Source of the DNA: Maylandia zebra
Lineage: Eukaryota > Chordata > Actinopteri > Cichliformes > Cichlidae
NCBI RefSeq assembly: GCF_041146795.1
Contig: NC_135185.1
Span: 22,278,529-22,342,528 of the forward strand
Reading direction: 5' to 3'
DNA: 64,000 bases
Shown here piece by piece: positions 44,341 to 64,000 of the stretch. The position numbers were made by a program, and so were the translations under genes. How positions within the stretch are numbered: position 1 is the first letter of the stretch; each line of letters opens with the position of its first letter. The notes below the pieces were generated by a model. The model did no database searches and was not told where the DNA came from. It saw only the letters and a program-made list of their open reading frames with translations.

Positions 44341-47171
44341 AGATGTCTATTCGGGTATTATCTTACAACTGTCGTGGTCTACGTTTGGGACAGAGTGCAG
44401 GGGACAAAGCTCGACGGATTGTTGTGGACAGTCTGCTTGCAGAATGTGACATTTTATGCTTGCAGGAGACATGGTTGTCCAAACAGGACCTGGGAAAACT
44501 TAACTGTCTAAATGCAAGTTTTTTGGGAGTGGGGGAATCAACAACTGATCTCAGCACAGCTATAGTCAGAGGCAGAATACCTGGAGGGGTTGCTGTGCTT
44601 TGGGACAAAAAAATAGACCCTGTGATAAAGCCCATTAGACTGGATGTAGACTGGTGTATTGGTATACAATATACACAGAACAATAGTAGTTTTATCATTC
44701 TTAATATTTATACTCCCTATGAATCTTGTCAAAATGAGCAAGAATACCTCAGTAGGCTGGCTTTTATTAATGCATTTATTCAAGACAATGATACTTACAG
44801 CATATATGTTTTGGGTGATTTTAATGCTGATCTCACAGACAGCAGTTCTCAGTTTGCTGACCACTTAACTCATTTTTGTCAAGTTAATAATCTTATCTTG
44901 TCTACCAAAGTGTTACTGCCTGCAGATAGCTATACATACATAAGTGAAGCCTGGCATAGTACATCATGGCTGGACCACTGTATCTGTACAGCTGATGGAC
45001 ATGCAGCTTTAGCAAACATGACTATTAGGTATGAGGTAACTGTGTCAGATCATATACCTTTTGGTTTTACTGTGAATGTGGAACAAATGCCAGCAACAAC
45101 TGGAAACAATATTGCTAATATTGCTACCAGTGTAAAATTAGACTGGTCAGCTTGTAGTGAAGATGATTTCTTAGCTTATCATAGTAATACCGATATACAT
45201 CTGAACAACATTTCTTTGCCGAAAGAAGCTATTTTGTGCAAGGATGTCAACTGTAAGAATGCTGTGCATAAACATTTACTCTGCTCCATGTGTGATGATA
45301 TAGTGACTGCTCTGCATGAAAGTGGTACACTGCTTGATAAACAATATAAGCATAAGAAACCTAACATCAGACCTGGCTGGAAAGAACATGTATCCATGTA
45401 CCATGATGAAGCTCGCATAGCTTATAAATGTTGGGCCATGGCTGGAAGACCTAAACAAGGCCCAGAATTTGAACAGAAAAAATGTGCGAATGCCAGATAT
45501 AAGTACGCTGTTCGCTTTATAACTAAAAATGAGCAAATGCTAAGAGCAGATTCTTTGGCCAGGAAAATGCTGTGTAATAATACGGCAGATTTTTGGAAAG
45601 AGGTGAAAGCTCTTAATAACTGTAAACCATCTCTACCATCAACTGTTGAAGGTGTTTCTGGGGCAGATAACATTGCAGCATTATGGAGACAGCATTACAG
45701 TGCGTTGTTTAACTGTATAAAAAGTGATCCATATGAGGACAATCTTGACATGAGTAATGACACAATAAGTGTAAGGACACATGAAGTATATGAAGCCATT
45801 CATAGGTTGTCTGATAATAAATCCTCTGGTTTGGATCACATCACTGCAGAACATTTAAAACATGCTAGTTTAAGGCTAGCTCCTCTTTTAGCACTCTGTT
45901 TCACTGGGTTTATGATTCATGGCATATTACCAGACTCAATGCTGTGTATTTTACTGGTACCAGTTATGAAGGACAAAGCTGCAAAAGTGAGCTGTTTGGA
46001 TAATTACAGGCCGATTGCACTAGCCAGTATTTTATCTAAGGTGTTAGAAAGAATCTTGTTTGACAGAGTTAGTGTGTTCATCTCTTCTCTGGATAATCAG
46101 TTTGGCTTTAAACCAAAGCACGGCACTGACATGTGCATATATGCACTCAAGGAAATAGTCAGTTTGTACAGGGCTAAAAATTCATCTGTCCTCATGTGTT
46201 TCATTGATGCCTCTAAGGCTTTTGATCGAGTGAACCACAGAAAACTTTTTGATAAATTGAAGACACGGGGAGTTCCTCAATACATCGTGAGGATTCTCTC
46301 TTACTGGTACGCTCATCAGAACATGCAGGTTAAATGGGGAAGCAGTATTTCTGCCCCCTTTGGTGTCAGCAATGGTGTCAGACAGGGTGGGATTTTGTCT
46401 CCAATTTTATTTAATTTATATGTCGATGATTTGTCCATACAACTGAGAGCCTGTAACACTGGGTGTATATTAGGTGAAGCACTGATAAATCATCTTATGT
46501 ATGCAGATGACCTGGTTGTTTTTAGTCCAAGCAGTGCTGGGTTACAGGATCTTCTTAATGTCTGTACTGAATATGGTGTGCAATATGACATTGAGTACAA
46601 TGCTGCTAAAAGTGCTGTTTTGATATGTAGAACCAAGCAGGATAAACAGCTAAATTTCCCTTTGTTTAAACTGGCACAAAAAACTCTTGAAGTTCATAAA
46701 AAGGTGAAATACCTCGGTCACTTTATTACTGAGCAAATGAATGATGATGATGACATATACAGACAACGGTGTAAGCTCTATGTGCAGGCAAATACTATTG
46801 CACGCAAATTCAGCTTTTGTTCACTTCCAGTTAAAGTGGCTTTGTTTAAAGCGTATTGCACACCGCTATATACTGCCCCCTTGTGGTCATCCTACAAACA
46901 ATGTAGCATGCAGAAGCTGCATGTTGCATATAATGATGCGATGAGAATCCTTTGCAGGATACCTAGAAGTGGTAGTGCCAGCCAGATGTTTGTAGCTGTG
47001 GGTGTTTGGACTTTTAAAGCACTTTTAAGGAAGCTAATGTTCAATTTTAGAGAACGACTGGATGGTTCGAGTAACAGTATAATTTTAGCACTTACAGATC
47101 CGACAGTGAGTGGTTCCCGTTACTCATCCAGTCTCAGAAAGCACTGGTTAAAGTGTTTGTGTATTTATTGA
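44337..47171 (+). CDS. LINE ORF2: apurinic-type endonuclease and reverse transcriptase, 944 aa
   Basis: Second ORF, the enzyme that nicks target DNA and reverse-transcribes the element RNA. The N-terminal endonuclease/exonuclease/phosphatase domain shows RVLSYNCRGL (6-15), ILCLQETW with catalytic Glu44, VLGDFNADL, SWLDHCIC and VSDHIPFGF (the SDH motif). The RT domain shows YRPIALASILSKVLERI, CFIDASKAFDRVNHRKLFDK (motif A, near residue 621), GVRQGGILSPILFNLYVDDL (motif B) and MYADDLVVF (motif C, near 722), followed by VKYLGHFITEQMNDDDD and KVALFKAYCTPLYTAPLW. All catalytic motifs look intact. It is not a host gene despite its length. Confidence 0.95.
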   Translation: MKMSIRVLSYNCRGLRLGQSAGDKARRIVVDSLLAECDILCLQETWLSKQDLGKLNCLNASFLGVGESTTDLSTAIVRGRIPGGVAVLWDKKIDPVIKPIRLDVDWCIGIQYTQNNSSFIILNIYTPYESCQNEQEYLSRLAFINAFIQDNDTYSIYVLGDFNADLTDSSSQFADHLTHFCQVNNLILSTKVLLPADSYTYISEAWHSTSWLDHCICTADGHAALANMTIRYEVTVSDHIPFGFTVNVEQMPATTGNNIANIATSVKLDWSACSEDDFLAYHSNTDIHLNNISLPKEAILCKDVNCKNAVHKHLLCSMCDDIVTALHESGTLLDKQYKHKKPNIRPGWKEHVSMYHDEARIAYKCWAMAGRPKQGPEFEQKKCANARYKYAVRFITKNEQMLRADSLARKMLCNNTADFWKEVKALNNCKPSLPSTVEGVSGADNIAALWRQHYSALFNCIKSDPYEDNLDMSNDTISVRTHEVYEAIHRLSDNKSSGLDHITAEHLKHASLRLAPLLALCFTGFMIHGILPDSMLCILLVPVMKDKAAKVSCLDNYRPIALASILSKVLERILFDRVSVFISSLDNQFGFKPKHGTDMCIYALKEIVSLYRAKNSSVLMCFIDASKAFDRVNHRKLFDKLKTRGVPQYIVRILSYWYAHQNMQVKWGSSISAPFGVSNGVRQGGILSPILFNLYVDDLSIQLRACNTGCILGEALINHLMYADDLVVFSPSSAGLQDLLNVCTEYGVQYDIEYNAAKSAVLICRTKQDKQLNFPLFKLAQKTLEVHKKVKYLGHFITEQMNDDDDIYRQRCKLYVQANTIARKFSFCSLPVKVALFKAYCTPLYTAPLWSSYKQCSMQKLHVAYNDAMRILCRIPRSGSASQMFVAVGVWTFKALLRKLMFNFRERLDGSSNSIILALTDPTVSGSRYSSSLRKHWLKCLCIY

Positions 47172-48283
47172 TTTATTTTAAGTAATTGTGTTTTATGTAT
47201 ATTATGGTTTTATATTTTTACAAATGCTTTATATACTTATTTATATACATATATATATTTAATGGTATACCTTGTGTTGTGTGTGTGGGGGGGAGTTGTG
47301 TGTGTGTGTTTCTTGTCTTGTTTTTATGGACATGTAGTCTGCCAATAAAGATTGAATTGAATTGAATTGAATAAAGATTTTTTGTGAAGGTGCACAGCAG
47401 ACAATGTCTGACGCAGGACAAACCATAGCCAAAGGGAGGCCTGACATCACTTTCAAAAATGCAAGGCATGCTGTCTAAACAGGTGGAAAAGTTTAGTGTA
47501 GCCTGCACCAGTGTAACAGGGTAAACCGGTATTGTGTGTACATTAAAACTGGCAGTGATTTTGGAGTGTGTATGTGTTCCACTTTTGCAATGAGCCAATG
47601 GCTGTGGTTGGGCGGAGTTAACTAAAGGCGGGTGTATCTAGTTGTACTTCTACTTTTATATACTTATGCCACACACTACAAACACTGCTGTCACATTTTG
47701 TTTTTCTCTGTACAGGTATGTTACATAGCTCAGATTTACAATGGTTTAGATTAACATCAATGTGTTTATAGCAGATGTTCTTGGACTGTGTGTTTTGTTC
47801 CTTCTGTAAATGGGATGCTATGTATTATATTATAGCTGGGACTGTTTCTGTTGACTATTTTTTTCTAATAAATTATATTTTAAATTTTTAATAAGAGTGT
47901 GTCATTTTTCTGCCCTCAGCTGAGTCTGTGTGTTACACCAAAAAGCAATTATGATAAGTGATTTCCATAAGGCTAGATTTGCACTGAAGCTTTATTTTAA
48001 GGTACTGATTAACTGCAAGTGTTCTAAATGTTTATGCAGTTGTATGCTGATTGGGGAAATAACATTATTTAATTTTCTCTGGAGGTCCCTTGAAGGTTTA
48101 TTCAGGAAGTGTGTGTAATCAGATTAGTAAAATGAATCTGTAAACATGCGAGTATAATGGCTGAAAAGCCTTAAAGTTTTGCATTGAAAATGCAAACAAG
48201 TCACCAGTTGCAGCTCACCAAGCTTTCCAGTTCGCTGGCTTTTTATATGCAACAATTGCTACACTTCTGTGGAAGTTCCACAA

Positions 48284-48284
48284 A

Positions 48285-48323
<39 letters not shown>

Positions 48324-48325
48324 AT
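48284..48325. repeat. (ATAA)n microsatellite
   Basis: Some ten copies of a four-base AT-rich repeat, followed by a short TA run. Confidence 0.9.
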
Positions 48326-49409
48326 ATATATATATATATGGCATTATTTCTGTAGTAAAATCAGTTCAGTACTGTTCAATCCACACATGTACAAGTTGGT
48401 AATGTAACTGTTTTATAATATTACCTTTAATTTATCCAGCTGTAAATGTCACTGAGATTGAGAATGTCCTCTTCAAGAGTAACGTCAGCAAGAAGCGAGC
48501 AATAATTACAAGTAGCAATTGAACATAAACACACAAATACACATAGGGCTCATTACATCCAGTCAAAATAGGTACAATTCAAACTGACCTAAGAGACTTT
48601 GGTAAGCTGTGAGTGTCTTTACAATTCAAGCGATCATCTTAGAGTAGCAGCACACAGTCCACAAAAGCAGCAGCTGACCAGTGAAGAATACTGGTTTATT
48701 GACTGAGAGCAGCTCTAATCATCTAACAGCTGGCTGACTGCTGGAGAGCCTTGGATGACAAGCCAACAGCAGCCACTAGCTCTGGGAGGAAAACCAACAC
48801 TGATAACTAAACGTAAATATACACATGAACAATCACAATATGCCACTTTACATTAAAATAATCTATAACATCTATGTCTTTTTACTTATTGTTTTTTTTT
48901 TTATTTGACTAATAATGGGCAAAGCCATGGTGTGCGAGAACACGGTAGCGTTATTAAATGTTAAGAAAAATAAAGCTACCCACATAATCTGCACTTTATT
49001 CACACCGAGTAAATAAACGGTGTCTGGACTTTAATGCACAAGAAGGTAAACTTTAAGTGGCCCTGTCTCCTGATAGAAATATTTACATAGCCCTTAATCA
49101 TAAAAATATAATAATCATAAAAACAGATCTCCTGGGGCCCCCTCCTGGCAGGTTTATGTACATGCAGAGTGAAACGAAAGGTCACACAAACTCGTTTCCT
49201 GTGTACAAACAAATTGTTAACTGAGAGGTAGTAGCGAACGATGGAAACACCAGCTTAGTCTTGGAATAGTGCCAACTAGCCAAAAGCATGATCTAAAGAA
49301 ACAGCTGAGAAACAAAGTCATTTACATGTCTGAAAATGGTTTAAAAGCCATTTCTAAGGCCTTGGTACTCCAGCTAACCATGATGAGAGCCGTTATACTC
49401 AAATTGGAA

Positions 49410-49990
49410 CAGTGGTAAATCTTCCCAGGAGTGGCCAGCCTATCAAAGTAACTCATCCAGGAGGTCACAAAAGAACCCAGGACAACATCTAAAGAACGGC
49501 AGGCCTCATTTGCCTCAGTTAAAGTCAGAGTTCATGATATAACATAGAAGAAGGGGACTGGGAGGAACATGACATGTATGGGTGAGAGTTTCAAGGTAAA
49601 ATGCACTGCTGACCAAAAGAACACAAAGACTTGTCCCACATTTACAACACAACCCATCTTGACGATCCTCCATACTTTTGAAAAATTATTCTGTGGACTG
49701 ATGAGATCAACGTTGAACTTTGTGGAAGGTTTGAGTCCCGTTACATCTGGTGAAAAATAGGACAGCATAGCATTTAATAAAAAAAACAAAACAAACAAAC
49801 CAAAAAACATCCCACCAACAGTCAGACATGGTACTGGTAGTGTAATGGCCTGAGGTCTGCTTTGCTAAAGCTGTAGTTACTTATCATTTTGCAGATTCAA
49901 TGGAATATTATAAATGAGCTATCAACAATATCTAAGTAACACCTGTCATTGATTCAATTATTATGGTCCAACAACACAGTGTATATGATT
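49410..49990 (+). mobile_element. Decayed Tc1/mariner transposon
   Basis: LWTDEINVELCGRFESRYIW (about 49690-49750) matches the Tc1 transposase block around the second catalytic region (LWTDESKVELFG). Upstream, GTGGCCAGCCTATCAAAGTA parallels the copy at 52803-54030. Many stops and shifts show it is dead. Confidence 0.7.
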
Positions 49991-50041
49991 CCGTCAGTCA
50001 TTCTACATAATGAGCTGATGCACTACAGTGGTGTTACAACT

Positions 50042-50143
50042 TTAACTCATTCACTGCCATTGACGTCTATAGCCGTCAATTGCAGTGAATGAGTCAATGG
50101 GTTTAACTCATTCACTGCCAATGGCTGGCAGTGAATGAGTTAA
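50042..50143. mobile_element. Short palindromic MITE
   Basis: TTAACTCATTCACTGCCA occurs twice, each followed by an inverted TGCAGTGAATGAGT or GGCAGTGAATGAGTTAA arm, giving two adjoining hairpins. It has no coding capacity. Confidence 0.7.
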
Positions 50144-50766
50144 TTTAAGTAAATAGTTTGGGTGCTCTTTTTTTTCCACTTTGAAAGCAACATTTACCAA
50201 ATCAAATTGGGTTTAAATTCTTGGGAAGCACCATATTTCACCACAGCTGAATGTCTGTCTCCATCTCACCGTCTCCCTAGGACCCTTTCTCTCTCACACC
50301 AATGGTCCTCCTCTTTACCTGCTCCATGGCAGCTCCATATTCAACATCCATTCTGCAATATATCCACTGTCCCCTCCCCTCTGCACATGTCCAAACCATA
50401 GCCTTACCACTCTGACTTGGCTTCAGAGGCTCAACCTCAGCTGTTTCATTTCTTACCCTGTCCAACCTGCTCACAGTGCATCTGCATTGCATTGTAAATA
50501 TTAGTCAAAATGAAATTAAGCCCAACAAGGAACTGAAGGACACAATGGAGCTGAGCTGAGCTGTGATGCTGCCACACTGCTGTCTCAGTCCTGGACTCTC
50601 AAGTCTGGATTCCCCTGAGAACTTACCGAGTCCGAAGGAGAGAAACGCCCGTGTGATATTTTTATCATGAGAAGACAAGACTTCCGCAAAGTAACTCAAA
50701 ACTCTACTACGTGTACAATGTAACTATTTAAATGACGTCAGAGTCGCTTAATTTATCCGCTCTTTG

Positions 50767-50915
50767 ATTGGACGGTGTGTGTTTACGTAGCAACGGGCCG
50801 GAAGATGTCGCTCGGGCCAGTCCTAAAAAACTTCCGCCTTAAGTTGTAGAGAAAACACAGCAGCTAAAAAGGCTATCGACGGCGTAACCATCCCATTTAC
50901 GAAGTCAGACAAAAG
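50767..50915 (+). promoter_or_regulatory. pdcd10: pdcd10 promoter and probable non-coding first exon
   Basis: Upstream elements include an inverted CCAAT box (ATTGG, 50767-50771) and an ETS-type CCGGAAG (50798-50804) in locally GC-rich DNA without a TATA box. A good donor, CAAAAG|GTAGAT, ends the inferred non-coding exon at 50915. It would join the 5' UTR exon whose acceptor CTTCTTCAG ends at 52393. Inferred without transcript data. Confidence 0.5.
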
Positions 50916-52521
50916 GTAGATACCTGCTCACATTTTTGACACATACTGTAATGTACACATTTGTCCTAAACCAGCCGGTTGGCATGTTTTAGGATCTCAA
51001 AAAATATAAATCCAGAAATTACCAGAGCTAGCACGGAAGCTCGGCTCTTCACTGCTAGCAGTTCGCTACCATCGATATGCTCGGCCATAGGCCTCAGGTT
51101 GATATCTTTACGGGTAGATCGCGACAAATATAATACTATACCCACCCATTTGTTGTTCTGACTCTTGATTTTAACAGTCTCAAGAAAAATAGCCAGCTCA
51201 ATGTAACGTCTACTTTATATCTACTCGGTTAGCTACGTCCAGTTAGCCGAGTCTCAAATACCTGGGCTTGTATACATCCAGTAAGCTGCTTAAGTGGTTG
51301 GGTTTGCCAGCTACCATCGCGTTTGGTTGAAAAATAGTAATGTTAATCTAGTTTATGACTTTGAAAAAAAAAATCTAAACATTTGTTTTAATGTAAACGT
51401 AATGACATCGAGAGATATTTGGCTAGCCTAGCTGAATACCCCAGATGGTATTTAGGAGGCTAATGTCTGATCTACATCTCCAAACTTTTTTGTTGTTGTT
51501 AATGTTATTCCTGTCATTCCTTTTGGACTTTTACATATTTTGATATGAATCAACAGAATTATGAATGGTGTCTTGCTTCTAATAAGCTCTTCTTAATTCC
51601 GTCAACTGTCATATATTTACGTTGCTGTTTGGTCATTGAAGGTTTGCTGTCATCAGCCAGGTAACTGTGCCACTCCCCTTCTCCAGACTCACAAAAGAGC
51701 AGTGTTTGAATGGCAATGGCAGCTTTATTTATATAGAAAATTTCCTTGTACGTAAACGTGCTTAAAACAAATGATGGAAACATTAAAAACCTGCGTAGGT
51801 TTGACAGTCTCTTAAGGCAGTCAAAATGGCAAAATAAAACTTTATGGGAAAACCCAAGGTTTTGAGTCAGCGAGCAGCTTGTTCCAAAGAACAGGAGCAC
51901 AGTAGCAGAAAGACCACTCGGCAAACTTGGATCTGATTTGGGAAATATTCAAAAGATCTGCACTTGATGGCCTGAGAGGTTTGATTGGGTTAACATTGAG
52001 TCAGAGATAGGGAGGGAGGCAAGCCATTGAGAGCTTTATGAACTAATAGAAAGCTTTTGAAATGACTTCAATACTGGTCAATAGTATTAACTACTAACTA
52101 ATAGTAATATGGTCAATTTGGTTTTCTTTTTGTCTGAACACGATAGAAAATGCTAGTTAAACAGTATTGAGTCGGCATTGCAGAATAAATATCTGACATT
52201 AATGAATTAGACATTACAGTGCATAAATACCAAATACAAATAGAGGTTATAAGGAATGTGTCATAGTGATTTTATAAGTTATATTTATTATTTCATATGT
52301 TTGTTAGGGTGTTCAGGAGTTTTAGTTGTGTACTTTTATAAATCCAGTTTCTTTGTTTACTCTGTTTTACTGTCTCACATTTTTCTTCTTCAGGCTACTA
52401 TACTCTGGAGTTTGCGTGGTTTTGAGCGTGTGTGTGTGTGACTGGTTGAGTGTATGTGTGAGTGTATGTGAGCTGCAGATTCTTCCTCACTGTTACAACC
52501 AGAGCTGCTCCTCCCTGGAGG

Positions 52522-61642
<9,121 letters not shown>

Positions 61643-62420
61643 CCCCACACCTCACCCCGACCCCACCCAAGAGACCACAGAGCCCCCTTCTCATTGTCCC
61701 TTGGGGAACAACTGCTAAAATGGCAGAGGCTTGAAGAGCACCTCACCCATATATGTAAATTAGAGTTGATTTTTTAGGGTTGGGGTCGATGTCATTGGAG
61801 TCGAGATTCTAGATTCCAGTTCAAGAGACTGAAAAGTGCCATTTGTTTTTTTTCAATGACGATTTTCCAGTCTTGAAGTGGAACTGAACAGGGGCCCAAA
61901 GTCTTGGTTAATTGATTTTATTTGGACAGTTTTAATTTATAACCCAAAACTTGTTTGGGAGGTGGTGAGGCGAGGTGTTCATTAAAGACTAATTGCCATT
62001 TTTCTAATATATTCATGTTGATCATTTTACTTTTAGCTTTTCAGTCATGGCTACACATCTGAGACTACATCCAGTAGGGATTGTTCTCAGTAGTCTATAC
62101 CAGTTTTCTCTTCTCGCCTCCTATTTGTGTCATTTTTGCCACGGGCTGTATGGATTGACAGAAGCACCTGGCTGCAGGTCAAACAGTTGCGAGGAGAGGA
62201 AGCAGAGTTGGACATTTGAGAGGCAGATTTCGTTTCTCTTTATTATCAGAAGAAAGAAAGCCAAAAGACTTCCAGCACAGTGTGCGCCTTACCAAGTCCT
62301 GTAACATTCCCTCCTCTCAAGAGTGTAATGAAGTGGAGCCAGTCCCTGCTGTTGAGGGATGTAGAGAGAAAAGAGTTCTGTATTTAACTGGTTGCAAATG
62401 TTCAATAAATAGTTTCCAAA
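61643..62420 (+). other. pdcd10: pdcd10 3' UTR with poly-A signal
   Basis: The UTR follows stop codon TAG (61640-61642). AATAAA at 62404-62409 is the likely poly-A signal, with GT-rich sequence following at about 62440. The UTR would be about 780 nt. Confidence 0.7.
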
Positions 62421-62782
62421 TGATGATGCTTTTTTTATCTGTGTCCGTGTCCAGTGTGTGTGGGGTCAACTTTTCTGTGTGAGTGGGAGAGGATTTGCTT
62501 TGCAGTGGCATGGCCTGAAAAATAGATGTGTGGTCACATTGTTTTATTCAAAAAAGGATTTTACCATTTCAGAACAATGATACTTTGATAACGCTGCCAA
62601 ATGGTCAGTTTGAAAATGGTTGCAGCTTTCTGTGGCTCTGTTTGTTTTCTTTTTTCCCCACTTGTCAAAACAGGTTTGCCGACATTTCTTTAAGTAGCCT
62701 TGAGCCGTTGCTGGAAGAAGATACGAGGGATCGGATTTCTATTAATCTCCTTACTTTCTCAAAAACATTGAACCTATCAGAT

Positions 62783-62998
62783 CAGGGGTGGGGAACTCCA
62801 GGCCTCAAGGGCCGGTGTCCTGCAGGTTTTAGATCTCACCCTGGGTCAACACACCTGAATCACATGATCAGTTCGTTACCAGGCCCCTGGAGAACTACAA
62901 GACATGTTGAGGAGGTCATTTAGCCATTTGAATCAGCTGTGTTGGATCAAGGACACATCTAAAACCTGCAGGACACCGGCTCTCAAGGCCTGGAGCTA
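62783..62998. mobile_element. Palindromic hAT-type MITE
   Basis: The left arm CAGGGGTGGGGAACTCCAGG continues through GGCCGGTGTCCTGCAGGTTT. The right arm is its reverse complement (AAACCTGCAGGACACCGGC, then CAAGGCCTGGAG), with the last few bases of the terminal repeat missing. The CAGGGGTGGGG start is typical of hAT elements. Confidence 0.8.
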
Positions 62999-63004
62999 AT
63001 ACTA

Positions 63005-64000
63005 GAATATCTTTTTTAAATGTTGGTGAATAGAAATATAAAAAGACATGAAATGTGAATACAGGTAAATTATTATTATTTTTTTTTAATGTCATCCACC
63101 CACAACTGTTAAAAAAAGCTGTTAAACCCCTCAAAAACCAAACCTCCACATACATTTTTAAAACTGTCCTCTGAATACAAAGAAAATGGCATGCTATGCC
63201 ACACCGATGGCTTTCGAAAAGAATGAATCGCAATTATCTTTTGTCTTTGTTATACACACTTAAACATTAAATATTACTGGTGGAAAACAAAAGTAATCAT
63301 TTAGCTTAAATACCTCCAAACCTCAAATAATCATTTGCAGTAGTTACAGAGGAGACTTGTACAACCAGAGGAATACATTCATTCATCCAACCATTCATTC
63401 ATTTATCAATTCATCCATTCTTCCCTTATGCTAGAAAATTAACCTTTTACAATGCACCTGATTTGCTCACAAAAACAAAGAGAAAAAAGAAAAACAAAGA
63501 TTTTATTTTGCTGGTTACAGCAAAATGAATGATCACAGTTTGTTTGATTAAAAAAAATAGATATATAAATCATTTTTAAAAATACGCAATAGCAGCAACT
63601 CATTGCATTTAGGCACATGGACATGGGTCGTGTCCAAATTCATGGGCTGCATCCTCCTGAGGACCCGGCCTTTGCGGTCTACGTGGGCCGGGTCCTCAGA
63701 AGGTCGGGTAGGCCGGAAGTAAACGGCCGTGAAATTGGACGGTCTAGCCTTCAGATTAGCGTCGCCGCTGTCTCGGTGGAGTTTAATAAACTCAGCCGTC
63801 TGCTCCTTGCTATCTAAAATATAACAGGACACTGGCGTAAATTCTCGACTGGCTCATACTTATGTTTAATCAGTTTTCTGTTTGACGTTTAGTCAGCTGT
63901 GTAAAAACCAAGGAGGAGGGGGATTAATAAAGTTTTATTTTATCTAATCTAATCTAATAACTTTAATCTCAGCCAAACCGATTTACTCACGAACAAACAA
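63005..64000. other. Right edge of window: MITE and partial hAT-related copy
   Basis: From 63005 to about 63620 nothing is recognised beyond simple sequence. At about 63627-63765 is a MITE-like stretch with a perfect 14-bp inverted repeat (CTGAGGACCCGGCC and GGCCGGGTCCTCAG). From about 63775 to the end the sequence matches the interior of hAT copy 1 near 31158-31330 (GAGTTTAATAAACTC, then CTTGCTATCTAAAATATAAC), so a related element continues out of the window. Confidence 0.65.

Larger units (their letters stand above)
43656..47373 (+). mobile_element. Apparently full-length two-ORF LINE retrotransposon
   Basis: The element has a short 5' leader, ORF1 (43795-44340), ORF2 (44337-47171), a 3' UTR with CCAATAAAG and a terminal (ATTGA)n tail. 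The 10-bp sequence AAGATTTTTT occurs on both sides (43646-43655 and 47374-47383) and is a candidate target-site duplication. Both ORFs are uninterrupted, so this copy is young or possibly still active. It belongs to the CR1/L2-Jockey part of the LINE tree; the clade was not settled. Confidence 0.85.
47384..50797. other. Intergenic: LINE 3' flank to pdcd10 promoter
   Basis: This stretch holds an ATAA microsatellite (48284-48325), a Tc1/mariner remnant (about 49410-49990) and a palindromic MITE (50042-50143). A minus-strand open frame at about 50505-50699 lacks an ATG. No host exon was recognised. Confidence 0.6.

Noticed and set aside
44337-47171. The longest open frame in the window as a host gene
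   Set aside because: Endonuclease and reverse transcriptase motifs, the ATTGA tail and flanking short duplication identify a LINE.

Overview
The window looks like nuclear DNA of a teleost fish, probably a percomorph. It has intron-rich vertebrate genes with long AT-rich introns, (CA)n and (TA)n microsatellites, and fish-type transposable elements (Tc1/mariner, hAT MITEs, tRNA-derived SINEs, a Rex6/Dong-like LINE and a complete two-ORF LINE). There are no bacterial features, rRNA genes, CRISPR arrays or convincing tRNA genes.

Five host genes were rebuilt exon by exon from the splice junctions, and in each case the exon lengths sum to a whole number of codons. On the minus strand, from left to right: gna11 (G protein alpha-11, 359 aa, CDS 1895-18673); a HARBI1-like transposase-derived gene (438 aa, 21147-24406); tpgs1 (tubulin polyglutamylase complex subunit 1, 328 aa, 26471-28555); and isyna1 (inositol-3-phosphate synthase, 553 aa, 32956-37277, with a non-coding first exon and a TATA box near 37.8 kb). 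On the plus strand: pdcd10 (CCM3, 210 aa, 52522-61642, probable non-coding first exon ending at 50915). In human, GNA11, TPGS1 and ISYNA1 all lie on 19p13, while PDCD10 is on chromosome 3.

The most striking observation is in gna11. There are two complete copies of coding exon 4, each 129 bp, with the same intron phases and open frames, at 5075-5203 and 6012-6140. This exon carries switch I, including Arg183 and Thr186. One copy looks like G-alpha-11 and the other like G-alpha-q. The layout suggests alternative, possibly mutually exclusive, exons that let one gene make two alpha subunits differing at 11 positions around switch I.

Other points of interest: a match to the fish osmolality/salinity response element (OSRE1) about 180 bp upstream of the isyna1 TATA box; a HARBI1-like gene that has apparently lost all three catalytic acidic residues but keeps an intact spliced frame; a LINE at 43.66-47.37 kb with two intact ORFs and a candidate target-site duplication; a hAT MITE with a nested SINE bounded by a perfect 14-bp duplication; a near-perfect hairpin 30 bp after the first coding exon of pdcd10; and a 36-bp perfect palindrome at the edge of a truncated LINE.

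The spaces between genes (18.7-21.1, 24.4-26.3, 28.6-32.5, 37.8-50.8 and 61.6-64.0 kb) hold mostly repeats. Product names rest on protein motifs compared with family members from memory; no database search was run.
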